DNA of 64,000 nucleotides from Rhizobium sp. P32RR-XVIII (GTDB lineage: Bacteria > Pseudomonadota > Alphaproteobacteria > Rhizobiales > Rhizobiaceae): the NCBI RefSeq assembly GCF_012641395.1, contig NZ_JABAIH010000011.1:90346-154345 (forward strand), read 5' to 3'. Below, one piece after another: positions 46,384 through 56,154 of this stretch. The stretch's first letter is position 1. Every line of letters starts with the position of its first letter. The position numbers and the translations under genes are program-made. The notes under the pieces are model-generated. The model worked only from the letters and a program-made list of their open reading frames with translations, had not been told where the DNA came from and made no database searches.

Positions 46384-46428
46384 AAATTCCCCTATTTCAG
46401 TTCAAGAATCCTGCCACGGGCGTAAATT
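46371..46428. repeat. Direct repeat duplicating the atpH start region
   Basis: CTGCCACGGG-CACAAATT (46371-46388) and CTGCCACGGG-CGTAAATT (46411-46428) agree at 16 of 18 positions and are exactly 40 bases apart. The first covers the atpH start codons. On the coding strand the upstream copy reads ACG-CCC-GTG-GCA-GGA, so it mimics the first codons of atpH and then closes at a TGA after eight codons. Confidence 0.7.
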
Positions 46429-46635
46429 GGCCCATGCACTTGAATTCGCTTTTGATTTCCCCCGGAAAGCGCAAGAGAAGCCTCTCACCTCTTTCGAAAT
46501 TCGGGGTCCGTCTAACATAGGATATCGGGACTCGCAACACGCGTAACGTCCGAATGTGCCTTTCGAATGATTTTCTGTCGGAAAATCGAAAAATGGCCCA
46601 AATTGCTGTGAGCAAACGGTCCGCAGCACCATAAT

Positions 46636-47025
46636 CTACGTTGCGAAGAAGCCGAAGGAATATCCGAGCGGCAGTGCCGCAAGAGCGACTTGCACAACCA
46701 AAAGTAAATAATTGAGCGCCGTACTCCCCTTATCGGAAAGGAGGGAGACGACCCGGGCGAAAGCCGCCATCGCGAAAGCCGCGCCGAGCGCCATGTAGAT
46801 GAAGTCCTGCGCCAGCATGATCGCCGAAAGGCCGAAGCCGAGATAGAAGCCGCCGATGGAGCGCTGCTCGGCGAACCCATCCCGACGCTCGCCGCGGGGC
46901 TGCAGACCGAAAAGCCGCATCGCGTAGCCGGGTGCGAACATGATCACGAAACCGGCGAGAGCCGTGAATGCGGCGGCGCAGAAAGCGAGCTGCTCGCCAA
47001 ACGTCTCCGGAAAATAAAACTCCAT
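46636..47025 (-). CDS. Small four-helix integral membrane protein (129 aa)
   Basis: ATG at 47025 (MEFYFPETFGEQLAFCAAAF). Four hydrophobic segments are visible at about residues 13-33, 58-75, 78-95 and 105-125, with a charged loop (QPRGERRDGFAEQRSIGG) between the first two. The pattern resembles DUF4345-type small membrane proteins, but I am not sure of the family. It lies between priA and the atp operon, all leftward, without overlap. A hairpin covers its likely ribosome binding site. Confidence 0.7.
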   Translation of the reverse strand: MEFYFPETFGEQLAFCAAAFTALAGFVIMFAPGYAMRLFGLQPRGERRDGFAEQRSIGGFYLGFGLSAIMLAQDFIYMALGAAFAMAAFARVVSLLSDKGSTALNYLLLVVQVALAALPLGYSFGFFAT

Positions 47026-47031
47026 GAATCA

Positions 47032-47057
47032 GCCCCAAATCACTGAATGATTGGGGC
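47032..47057 (-). promoter_or_regulatory. Leader hairpin covering the ribosome binding site of the 129-aa membrane protein gene
   Basis: GCCCCAAATCA at 47032 pairs with TGATTGGGGC ending at 47057, with one bulged A and a five-base loop. On the transcript the 3' arm contains GGGG, the only Shine-Dalgarno-like stretch, ending seven bases before the ATG at 47025. Pairing would mask the ribosome binding site. Confidence 0.45.
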
Positions 47058-47128
47058 GACTTATGGCACGAAGCCAGCTGTTAGGAAACGGTGGCAAGAC
47101 ATCGCGGCAAGTTGAATGATTGGGCGAC
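47044..47128. repeat. Direct repeat TGAATGATTGG(G)GCGAC
   Basis: TGAATGATTGGGGCGAC at 47044-47060 recurs as TGAATGATTGGGCGAC at 47113-47128, 69 bases apart, in the gap between priA and the membrane protein gene. The first copy contributes one arm of the leader hairpin. Confidence 0.6.
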
Positions 47129-47150
47129 GGGCGGGCGGCGCTAGTGTCGT

Positions 47151-49367
47151 TCACAGGAAGCTCTGCGGATCGATGTCGAGCTGGACATGGACCGAGCCTC
47201 GCTCTTTCGGCGCCTGGGCGAGCATGGTCCGCAGAAAAGCCTGCATGTCGGAATTCCGCCGTCCGTGGACGAGCAGGCGGAAGCGGTAGCGGCCCCGGAC
47301 CAGCGCCAGCGGCGCTTCGGCCGGTCCGAGGACCGAAATGCCTGAGACCTGCGGGGCTGCATTGCGCACGCCGCGAGCGTGGTTTTCCGCATCATGCCTG
47401 GTTTCAGCCGAAACGATGATCGAAGCGAGCCGTCCGAAAGGCGGCAGAATTGCGCGTTCCCGCTCGGAGATCTCGCGTTCATAGAAGGCGCCCGCATCGC
47501 CGGAGACGATCGCCTGCATGACGGGATGCTGCGGCTGGTAGGTCTGCAACAACCCATGGCTCTTCAGACCTGTTCGCCCTGCACGGCCCGTCACCTGCGA
47601 AAGAAGCTGGAAGGTTCTTTCTGCCGCGCGCGGATCGCCGTTGGCAAGACCGAGATCGGCGTCGACGATGCCGACCAGGGTCATGAGCGGAAAGTTATGC
47701 CCCTTGGCGACAAGCTGCGTGCCGATGACGATATCGGCTTCGCCCTTGGCAATCGCATCAAGCTCCAGACGCAGGCGTTTGACGCCACCCATGATGTCGG
47801 AGGAAAGCACGATCGTCCGTGCCTCGGGGAAATGCCGCTCGACCTCTTCGGCGATGCGCTCGACTCCCGGCCCGCAAGCGACGAGATGGTCAAGCGTTCC
47901 GCATTCCGGGCAGGCCTCGGGGGTCCGCTCCGTATGGCCGCACTGATGGCATTGGAGCTGGCTGCGGAAACGATGCTCGACGAGCCAGCTCGAACATTGC
48001 GGGCACTGGAAACGATGACCGCAAACGCGGCAGAGCGTGAGCGGGGCGTAGCCGCGACGATTGAGGAAGAGCAGCGCCTGTTCTTTCTTCTCGATGGTCT
48101 TGCCGATCGCCCGGATCAAGACAGGCGAGAGAAAGCCGCCCCTTTCCGGGGCGTGCCGCCGCATGTCGACGAGGTGCAGATCCGGCAACGCCGCGTCACC
48201 AAAACGTGTCGGTAGATGAATGGTGCTATAGCGTCCGCTCTGGCCGTTCACTTGACTTTCGACAGAAGGCGTCGCCGACACCAGAACGACCGGGAAATCG
48301 CCGATACGCCCGCGCACGACAGCCATGTCGCGTGCATTGTAGTAGACGCGGTCTTCCTGTTTGTAGGCCGGATCGTGCTCCTCGTCGACAACGATGAGGC
48401 CCAGGTCTTCGAACGGCAGAAACAGGGCCGATCTTGCCCCAGCAACGACCCGGACCTCGCCGGTGACCGCCTGTCGCCAGACCTTTTCGCGCATGCGCGG
48501 CGCAAGATCGGAGTGCCATTCGGCCGGCTTTGCGCCAAAGCGGTCCTGAAAGCGCTCGAGGAAACTCGCCGTCAGCGCGATTTCGGGCAGCAGGATCAGC
48601 ACCTGCCTTCCTTGTCTCAGCGTCTCGGCTATCGCCTCGAAATAGACCTCGGTCTTGCCCGAGCCCGTGACGCCGTCGATCAGCGAGACCGCAAATTCAC
48701 CCTTTCTGACCTCGGTCAGAATCTCTTCGGCTGCAGCCTTTTGCGGCCCTTCCAGGCGCGACGGCGCAAAATCCGGATCTGGTTTTGCGACCACGGGCGG
48801 CGGTGGCAGGAAGATCGTCTCGAACAGGCCGTGGCTGACGAGACCATCCACGACGCTGAGCGAAACGCCAGCCGCGTGCGCAAGGCCCGACCGCGTCCAG
48901 GAAATGCCGTCCGCTGCCGTCTCGAGCACCCGCGCTCGCGCAGGCGTCATGCGTTCCGGCTCGCCGCCGCTGAAGCGCAACCCCTCCACCATAGGCTCCG
49001 GCTCAAACGCATTTGGAGCACGAAGCGCCATTCGGGCGACAAGGCCGGGCGGCGACAGCGTATATGCCGCAACCCAGTCGATGAAATCCCGCATTTCCTT
49101 GGTGAGCGGCGGGCAATCGAAAACATGCGTGATCGGCCGGAGCTTCTTCGGATCGACCCCTTCGTCGCCGCCGTCCCAGACAACGCCGATCACCTGCCGC
49201 GGCCCGAGCGGCACTTGCACGACCGAGCCGGGTTCGACCGCCATGCCTTCGGGTACGGAGTAGGAGTATGCCTTCGGCGCCGGCATGGGGACGAGAACCG
49301 GAACCGTACGGTTCACGGGTGGTGCATCGAATAGCGCGCCAAAGAGATCGGAAGAATCTGTGCTCAT
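47151..49367 (-). CDS. priA: Primosomal protein N' (replication restart helicase PriA)
   Basis: A 738-aa 3'-to-5' DNA helicase that restarts stalled replication forks. The start is the ATG at 49367 (MSTDSSDLFGALFD). The N-terminal DNA-binding domain (about residues 25-130) is followed by the helicase core with Walker A GVTGSGKTEVYFEAIAE near residue 240 and the Walker B-type VVDEEHD. The zinc domain has four CxxC pairs (CRVCGHRFQCPQC, CHQCGH, CPECG), and the helicase C-terminal part has GTQLVAKGHNFP and QVTGRAGR. All key residues are present. It lies alone, leftward. Confidence 0.97.
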   Translation of the reverse strand: MSTDSSDLFGALFDAPPVNRTVPVLVPMPAPKAYSYSVPEGMAVEPGSVVQVPLGPRQVIGVVWDGGDEGVDPKKLRPITHVFDCPPLTKEMRDFIDWVAAYTLSPPGLVARMALRAPNAFEPEPMVEGLRFSGGEPERMTPARARVLETAADGISWTRSGLAHAAGVSLSVVDGLVSHGLFETIFLPPPPVVAKPDPDFAPSRLEGPQKAAAEEILTEVRKGEFAVSLIDGVTGSGKTEVYFEAIAETLRQGRQVLILLPEIALTASFLERFQDRFGAKPAEWHSDLAPRMREKVWRQAVTGEVRVVAGARSALFLPFEDLGLIVVDEEHDPAYKQEDRVYYNARDMAVVRGRIGDFPVVLVSATPSVESQVNGQSGRYSTIHLPTRFGDAALPDLHLVDMRRHAPERGGFLSPVLIRAIGKTIEKKEQALLFLNRRGYAPLTLCRVCGHRFQCPQCSSWLVEHRFRSQLQCHQCGHTERTPEACPECGTLDHLVACGPGVERIAEEVERHFPEARTIVLSSDIMGGVKRLRLELDAIAKGEADIVIGTQLVAKGHNFPLMTLVGIVDADLGLANGDPRAAERTFQLLSQVTGRAGRTGLKSHGLLQTYQPQHPVMQAIVSGDAGAFYEREISERERAILPPFGRLASIIVSAETRHDAENHARGVRNAAPQVSGISVLGPAEAPLALVRGRYRFRLLVHGRRNSDMQAFLRTMLAQAPKERGSVHVQLDIDPQSFL

Positions 49368-49429
49368 CGGGCGTGACCATGCCCGCAACGGCCGCAAAAT
49401 GGAACCATAAAGAGAACGAGAGTCAGGAC

Positions 49430-50368
49430 CTAAACGGCGACTGGTTCGGCGCTGACAACGGAGGCGCTGACAGGCTTAAACTGTGCATCGCCATCTTTGA
49501 TCAGATCGAACACCGTGTGCGTTTCCAATGCCTTCGTCACTTCGTTGATGTCTCCTTCGAGCCGCTCGACAGGAATGAGGTCGCCGATGATGAAATCGAA
49601 GAGGTCGCCGCGCTTGTTGAGAAGCTCGTGAAACACCGTCATGTCGCGGAGTTCCGTCGACCACTTGGCGAACCAGTAGAAAAGGCCGGAATTGCGGGCC
49701 TTCATATGCACCGGCAAAATCGGCAGGTTGTATTTGCGGGCGAGGCTGATGGCCGAGCTCTTCCACGGCCTCTCGTTCAACCGGCCATTGGCCCAATAGG
49801 CGATGCGGCCCGAGGGAAACAATACGGTTGCCTTTCCCTGCTTCACTGCATGGTTCGTCAGCTGCAGCGTCTCGCGGGTCTTGAGCTTCGACTTGTACTC
49901 TTCCCGCCATTCCACGGGGATAACCATTTCGGCAAAGCGCGGATTGACGCGCACGGCATCACGGTTGGCGAAGAACATCATGTCCGGGCGGCGGTTCTTC
50001 AACAGATCGAAGACTGCAACACCGTCGGCGATGCCGGTCGGATGGTTGCTGACCAGAATGAAACCGCCGGAGGCAGGGATACGCTCGGCATTCCTGACCT
50101 GGATATCCAGGGTGAGCAGATTGCTCATATATTCGAAGCACTGGAAACCAGGCTTGTTCGCGACATCATTGGCGAATTGAAGAGCCTTGTTGTAACGCAG
50201 AAGCGTGTAGAGAAAGGGCCGCATCACCGGCCAAAGCGGATTGCGGACAATGCGCTGCCCGCGTTCCGCGATCAGTGTATCGACGATGTGGCCGGGATTG
50301 CCGTGGGAAACCAGAGCGATCGCTTCCGCGAGCTGTCCGAAAGCCGTCGTGGATTGGCGCCGTGCCAT
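49430..50368 (-). CDS. PlsC-like lysophospholipid/glycerol acyltransferase family protein
   Basis: A 312-aa protein with a PlsC-type acyltransferase core. The catalytic HxxxxD-like motif appears as SNHPTGIADGVAVFDLL near residue 108 (His-Pro-Thr-Gly-Ile-Ala-Asp, one residue longer than the classical HX4D), and a second block FPSGRIAYWANG near residue 180 corresponds to the FPEGTRS region. There is no clear membrane helix. Members acylate lysophospholipids, glycerol phosphate or ornithine lipids; the substrate cannot be told here. It is divergent from xerC. Confidence 0.85.
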   Translation of the reverse strand: MARRQSTTAFGQLAEAIALVSHGNPGHIVDTLIAERGQRIVRNPLWPVMRPFLYTLLRYNKALQFANDVANKPGFQCFEYMSNLLTLDIQVRNAERIPASGGFILVSNHPTGIADGVAVFDLLKNRRPDMMFFANRDAVRVNPRFAEMVIPVEWREEYKSKLKTRETLQLTNHAVKQGKATVLFPSGRIAYWANGRLNERPWKSSAISLARKYNLPILPVHMKARNSGLFYWFAKWSTELRDMTVFHELLNKRGDLFDFIIGDLIPVERLEGDINEVTKALETHTVFDLIKDGDAQFKPVSASVVSAEPVAV

Positions 50369-50508
50369 GCAAAGTCCTGTCTCGTTCGGAGCAGCTATCG
50401 CAACCTATTATGATGGATGCATGACAACCGCTTCGCCGATATTAGCAATTCCCTAACTGGTCGCCCCTCAAAATTGGCCAAGGCAATAGCAAAATCAAGG
50501 CCAGCGCC

Positions 50509-51444
50509 GTGAACGAACTCCTGATTATCGCCGACCCGCGCCTGATGGCGGAACGTAGCGCCTGGCTGGAAAACCTGAAGAGCGAACGGCGCCTTTCGGA
50601 ACACACCCTCGATGCTTACGAGCGTGACAGCCGCCAATTTCTCACCTTCCTGACCGGCCATCTCGGCGGCCCCGCCACCCTGAAGGACATCGAGGCTCTC
50701 CGCCCTGCCGATTTCCGCGCCTTCCTGGCTGCGCGCCGCAAGGAAGGCTCCGGCGCCCGATCACTTGGCCGCAACCTCGCCGGCCTTCGCTCGCTGTTGC
50801 GCTATCTACAAAAGAAAGGACTGGTGAATGCCGCGGGCGCGAACGCAGTCCGCTCGCCGAAGCAGCCGAAATCGCTGCCGAAGCCGCTTTCCGACAACCA
50901 GGCGATCACGGTTGCCAGCAACGAGGCGCAGCTTCACGAGGAACCATGGATCGCTGCGCGCGATGCCGCCGTGTTCACCCTGCTCTATGGCTGCGGCCTG
51001 CGCATTTCCGAGGCTCTCGACCTGACCGGGGACACTCTGCAGCCCGGCACCACGGCATTGCGCATCACCGGCAAGGGCAACAAGACCCGCCTCGTCCCGT
51101 TGCTGCCCATCGTTGTTGAAGCCGTTCAAAAATACCGATCGATCTGCCCGTATCATCTTGATAGCGCGGCACCGCTCTTCCGCGGCGCACGGGGCGGCAA
51201 GCTGCAGGCTGCGATCATCCAGCGCACGATGCAGCGTATGCGCGGAGCCTTCGGCTTGCCGGAAACGGCGACCCCGCATGCGCTGAGGCATTCCTTTGCG
51301 ACGCATCTTTTGGCTGGCGGTGGCGATCTCAGGACTATCCAGGAACTGCTCGGCCATGCAAGCCTCTCCACGACCCAGGTCTATACCGGCGTCGACTCAT
51401 CACGCTTGCTGGAAGTTTACGATCGCGCCCATCCAAGGGCATAA
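50509..51444 (+). CDS. xerC: Tyrosine recombinase XerC
   Basis: A 311-aa site-specific recombinase that resolves chromosome dimers at dif with its XerD partner. The N-terminal SAM-like core-binding domain (about residues 15-115) has LSEHTLDAYERDSRQFLTFL. The catalytic domain shows the Arg in GCGLRISEAL, the Lys in GKGNKTRLVPL, HALRHSFATHLLAGG (H-x-x-R), and LLGHASLSTTQVYT with the nucleophilic Tyr. It starts at a GTG. No integrase-linked mobile element or att site is nearby, which fits the housekeeping enzyme. Confidence 0.92.
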   Translation: MNELLIIADPRLMAERSAWLENLKSERRLSEHTLDAYERDSRQFLTFLTGHLGGPATLKDIEALRPADFRAFLAARRKEGSGARSLGRNLAGLRSLLRYLQKKGLVNAAGANAVRSPKQPKSLPKPLSDNQAITVASNEAQLHEEPWIAARDAAVFTLLYGCGLRISEALDLTGDTLQPGTTALRITGKGNKTRLVPLLPIVVEAVQKYRSICPYHLDSAAPLFRGARGGKLQAAIIQRTMQRMRGAFGLPETATPHALRHSFATHLLAGGGDLRTIQELLGHASLSTTQVYTGVDSSRLLEVYDRAHPRA

Positions 51445-51529
51445 TCTTTTGTTAACGCATTCTCTTAAAGGAATATGCGCGAGACAAGGCGTAGAGCTTT
51501 AGCCTCGTTACTGTGACCGGAACACCATC

Positions 51530-52606
51530 ATGACGATCTCGATCGGCCACCGAAGCCTGCATGTCCCAGCACCCGGCAATATCCTGCTTTGGCTGATTGC
51601 CGCCTTCCATATGCTGCTCGCAGCCGCTCTTTTCGCCGTGCTCCTTTCGGTGTCTCAGGCACAGGCTGCCGACGACGCATGCACCGGCAAGAACTTGCTG
51701 ACCGAGCTGCAACAGAACGATCCCGCCCGTTACGCGGAAGTCGTCAAGGAAGCCGATGCGACGCCGAACGGCAAGGGCATTTTCTGGAAGATTGAAAAGC
51801 CCGGTTTGAAGCCGTCCTGGTTGCTCGGCAGCATGCATGTCACCGATCCACGGGTGCTGAACCTGCCGCCCTATGCCCAGGCGGCGCATGACGGTGCCGA
51901 CACGATCATCATCGAATCCGACGAGATTCTGAATGAGAAGAAGGCGGCGGCCGCTCTCCTGGCGCGGCCGGACCTCACGATGTTCACGGATGGCACGACG
52001 ATCGAAAAACTTCTTTCGCCGGAAGATTACGCCCGTCTCGACGCCGGCCTGAAGCAACGTGGAATTCCGCTCGCTGCCGTCTCGCGTATGCGGCCCTGGA
52101 TGATCGCCAGCGCCGTCGCCCTCCCCGCCTGCGAGATCTCGCGGAAGGCCAAGGGCGTGCAATTCCTCGACCAGAAGATCGCCGCCGACGCCGCTGCCGA
52201 AGGCAAGCAGGTGAAGGGGCTTGAAACGCTGGCCGAGCAACTGCAGGCAATGGCGGAACTTCCGGTCGAATTCCATCTGAAATCGCTGATCGAAACGCTC
52301 GAGCTCGGCGCCAAGATGAACGACGTCGTTGAGACGATGACCGATCTCTATCTCTCCGGAGACATCGGAATGACGATCCCGATGCTCAAAACCGTTTCAC
52401 CCGACGGCGCGGACGAGGATAGCGATTATGCCGCCTTCGAGCAGCGCGTCATCCTCGACCGCAACAAAGTGATGGCCGAGCGCGCCGCGCCCATACTCGC
52501 CGGCGGGAATGTCTTCATGGCCGTCGGCGCGCTTCACCTCCCCGGCGAGGGCGGCGTGATCGAACTGCTGCGCAAGCAGGGCTTCACGGTCACGGCCGTG
52601 AACTAA
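51530..52606 (+). CDS. TraB/GumN family secreted protein
   Basis: A 358-aa protein with a long N-terminal signal or anchor (residues about 19-46: LLWLIAAFHMLLAAALFAVLL ending AQAA). The TraB/GumN domain follows, with SWLLGSMHVTDPRVL near residue 98, the middle helical part, and the C-terminal VFMAVGALHLPGEGGVIELL, whose GxxH motifs are thought to form the metal site of this erythromycin-esterase/Tiki-like fold. Related proteins are putative metalloproteases; function here is unknown. It converges with cytochrome b561, their 3' ends overlapping by four bases. Confidence 0.88.
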   Translation: MTISIGHRSLHVPAPGNILLWLIAAFHMLLAAALFAVLLSVSQAQAADDACTGKNLLTELQQNDPARYAEVVKEADATPNGKGIFWKIEKPGLKPSWLLGSMHVTDPRVLNLPPYAQAAHDGADTIIIESDEILNEKKAAAALLARPDLTMFTDGTTIEKLLSPEDYARLDAGLKQRGIPLAAVSRMRPWMIASAVALPACEISRKAKGVQFLDQKIAADAAAEGKQVKGLETLAEQLQAMAELPVEFHLKSLIETLELGAKMNDVVETMTDLYLSGDIGMTIPMLKTVSPDGADEDSDYAAFEQRVILDRNKVMAERAAPILAGGNVFMAVGALHLPGEGGVIELLRKQGFTVTAVN

Positions 52607-53103
52607 CCGACCGTCATCCGTCGAACTGCATTGGTCTTCCAGTAGAACTGGTGTGCGAGCGCACCGGCTACATGTGCGGCGATCAGCGCCCAGAGGATCA
52701 TCTTGAGAATTTCCGCATGGATGGAGCCGGAAATATCGACACCGAAATAATAGGCCGCCATACCCGTAAGCGGCAGCGCGAAGATCAGCGCATAGAGCGT
52801 AACATGCGCAGCCTTTGCCGCAAGGCGAAAGATGGCTGGCTCTTCGGCAATCTCCAGCGGTGCGCCCTGGAACAGGCGCAGGCACACGCGCAGCACAGCC
52901 AGAACAAGGATCGAAATACCGATATAGGCGTGCACATTGGCCGAGGCGATCTGCTCGGGCGATGGGGTGCCGCCATGCCGGATCACCCGGTGCCAAGCGT
53001 TCATGCCGTCCGGAAAGAGAAGGTTATAGAATATGAGCAGCGCCATGGTCCAATGCACCAGGCGCTGGGGCAGGCTGTAAGATCGAACGACATGAGATCG
53101 CAT
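52603..53103 (-). CDS. Cytochrome b561 family protein
   Basis: A 166-aa di-haem membrane protein from the ATG at 53103 (GGGAAG upstream; a TTG ten codons earlier is weaker). Four transmembrane helices carry the conserved histidines in PQRLVHWTMALLIF, NVHAYIGISILVLAVLR, AAHVTLYALIFALPLTG and ALIAAHVAGALAHQFYW. Such proteins move electrons from quinol, and in E. coli CybB can oxidise superoxide. It lies downstream of lpdA on the same strand but behind a strong terminator, so it is probably expressed on its own. Confidence 0.9.
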   Translation of the reverse strand: MRSHVVRSYSLPQRLVHWTMALLIFYNLLFPDGMNAWHRVIRHGGTPSPEQIASANVHAYIGISILVLAVLRVCLRLFQGAPLEIAEEPAIFRLAAKAAHVTLYALIFALPLTGMAAYYFGVDISGSIHAEILKMILWALIAAHVAGALAHQFYWKTNAVRRMTVG

Positions 53104-53131
53104 TGGCTTCCCGACAAGATTAGAACAATTC

Positions 53132-53169
53132 AAAAGTAAAACGGCCGCCTGTCCAGAGACAAGCGGCCG
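53132..53169 (-). terminator. Rho-independent terminator after lpdA (end of TCA operon)
   Basis: On the minus strand a 12-base stem (53169-53158 with 53153-53142, one G-U pair) closes a TCTG tetraloop and is followed by TTTTACTTTT. It lies 24 bases after the lpdA stop and separates the operon from cytochrome b561. Confidence 0.9.
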
Positions 53170-53193
53170 ATCGCATATTGCCGAAATTTAATA

Positions 53194-54600
<1,407 letters not shown>

Positions 54601-54623
54601 TGCTTCTTTTCCTTTGCGTTATT

Positions 54624-54776
54624 TCATTGGCCGGCGGCGCAGGCAGGCGCGAGCCGGAAACCAAAACTGACAGGCGTTGTTACGGGGATGCAGTTGAACC
54701 ATTCGCCGCTGACAAAGCGAACGCGGACGGATTTGAGGATGGCGATCCGGACGCCGGCAGAGAGAAGACGTTGCAT
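54624..54776 (-). CDS. Possible 50-aa peptide between SDR and lpdA
   Basis: ATG at 54776 directly after the purine-rich AAAGGAAAAAGG, stop TGA at 54624. It starts 17 bases after the SDR stop and ends 23 bases before lpdA, filling the gap. The sequence starts MQRLLSAGVRIAILKSVRVR; it is basic, with two cysteines and no clear membrane helix. About two thirds of third codon positions are G/C. I do not recognise it, and it may be chance. Confidence 0.35.
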   Translation of the reverse strand: MQRLLSAGVRIAILKSVRVRFVSGEWFNCIPVTTPVSFGFRLAPACAAGQ

Positions 54777-54793
54777 CCTTTTTCCTTTGCCGC

Positions 54794-55546
54794 CTAACGC
54801 CCGCCGCTCACATTGAGGATCGAGCCCGTGACGTAGGAGGCCGCGGGAGACAGAAGGTAGAGAACTGCATCTGCGACTTCTTCAGCCGTTCCCGGCCGCT
54901 GCATCGGAATGTTCGGCGCCATGTCTCGCGCGCGATCCGCCAGTCCGCCCGAGGCATGAATATCGGTATCGATGATTCCCGGGCGGATCGCATTGACGCG
55001 AACACCTTCGGTGGCGATTTCGCGGGCCAGCCCGATCGTGAACGTGTCGATCGCTGCCTTCGAGGCCGCGTAGTCGACATATTGCGATGGGGAGCCGATG
55101 ATGACTGCCATCGACGAAATGTTGACGATAGCTCCCCCGCTGCCACCATGTTTGCGCGACATGCGGCGCACGGCTTCCGCCGCGCAGAGAATGGAGCCCG
55201 TCACATTGACGCGCATCATCCGCTCGATACGGTCGACACTCATCTCATCGACCCGTTGAGCAACGTCGACGATGCCGGCGTTGTTCACCAGCCCGTCGAG
55301 GCGGCCGAAATGGCGATCGACGGTTTCGAACATCGAGACGATATCATCCGCATTGCCGACATCGGCTCTTACGGCAAGCGCCTCTCCGCCATCCGCCGAA
55401 ATCGCATCGACTACGGCGTCCGCGGCAGCTTTGTTCGAGGCGTAATTGACGGCAACTCGCCAGCCCTGCCTGGCCGCAAGCTTTGAGACAGCGGCACCGA
55501 TGCCGCGGCTTCCGCCGGTAACCAGCAGAACGGGCGCTTCGCTCAT
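54794..55546 (-). CDS. Short-chain dehydrogenase/reductase in the TCA operon
   Basis: A 250-aa classical SDR from the ATG at 55546 (MSEAPVLLVTGGSRGIGAAV). Cofactor motif TGGSRGIG, LVNNAGIVD, catalytic ISSMAVIIGSPSQYVDYAASK (Ser, Tyr, Lys), and C-terminal YVTGSILNVSGGR. It overlaps the stop of the upstream secreted-protein gene by four bases (ATGA) and lies between sucB and lpdA. The FabG-like sequence does not reveal the substrate. Its place among TCA genes is common in rhizobia but unexplained. Confidence 0.9.
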   Translation of the reverse strand: MSEAPVLLVTGGSRGIGAAVSKLAARQGWRVAVNYASNKAAADAVVDAISADGGEALAVRADVGNADDIVSMFETVDRHFGRLDGLVNNAGIVDVAQRVDEMSVDRIERMMRVNVTGSILCAAEAVRRMSRKHGGSGGAIVNISSMAVIIGSPSQYVDYAASKAAIDTFTIGLAREIATEGVRVNAIRPGIIDTDIHASGGLADRARDMAPNIPMQRPGTAEEVADAVLYLLSPAASYVTGSILNVSGGR

Positions 55547-56100
55547 TTTGCACATTCCTTGAATGTCATGACGTCCCAAGGCGCGATGGTTGCCTTGCCC
55601 TCACCCCAGATCGAGGACTCGCGGATCGCCGGACCGAGACCCGGCAGCACGATCCTGTCCGCCGCGCCGGCCGACTCCGCCTGAAGATTATCCACTTGGC
55701 CTGCCGCGCTGACGCCATAGACCGGCCCCTGCCAGACCGTGCAGGCATCAAGATCGTCACCCGTCACATCGCCACTCGGGCAGTTGAACATGACGATGCC
55801 GATCGCACGGTCCGGATCTTCCGATGGCATCACATAGCCATCCAGGACCAACGACGTCTTCTGCACACTGATCTTGAACTGATTGCTTGCCGCAGCAGCA
55901 TCGGATTCGAGCGGCGAAAAACGAAGCTCGTAAGCGCCGTCGCGATCGGCATAAACGGCATTCGACTGCTTGCAGTCGGCCGGCAGCGCGGCACCCGCTG
56001 TCGCGCACAGGAAGAGCGGCACGGCCAGCGCCGTCATTCGCCGCCTAAGCGTCGCGATGCGAAGCGAGCTATTGCCCCTTGCCTGAACTCCAAGCGTCAT
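55543..56100 (-). CDS. Secreted hypothetical protein in the TCA operon
   Basis: A 185-aa protein from the ATG at 56100, which has AAGGAG five bases upstream. A longer frame upstream is not supported. After a basic stretch, RRRMTALAVPLFLCATAGAALPADC forms a signal peptide, with cleavage likely before the first cysteines. The mature part has three cysteines and an acidic character (SGDVTGDDLDACTVWQG). I do not recognise the family. It begins 54 bases after the sucB stop and overlaps the SDR gene by four bases, so it is co-transcribed with the cycle genes although it should work in the periplasm. Confidence 0.75.
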   Translation of the reverse strand: MTLGVQARGNSSLRIATLRRRMTALAVPLFLCATAGAALPADCKQSNAVYADRDGAYELRFSPLESDAAAASNQFKISVQKTSLVLDGYVMPSEDPDRAIGIVMFNCPSGDVTGDDLDACTVWQGPVYGVSAAGQVDNLQAESAGAADRIVLPGLGPAIRESSIWGEGKATIAPWDVMTFKECAK

Positions 56101-56154
56101 AAGGCACTCCTTGCCGGAAGAACGAGGGCCGCGCGAGCGGCCCTCCAATTCCTC

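Noticed and set aside
46397..46615. 72-codon leftward frame upstream of atpH
   Set aside because: Not protein-like; its end merely contains the duplicated atpH start copy. The region is more likely promoter and leader.
50509..51444. Tyrosine recombinase as evidence of a mobile element
   Set aside because: The sequence fits housekeeping XerC, and there are no tRNA, att repeats, phage or plasmid genes beside it.
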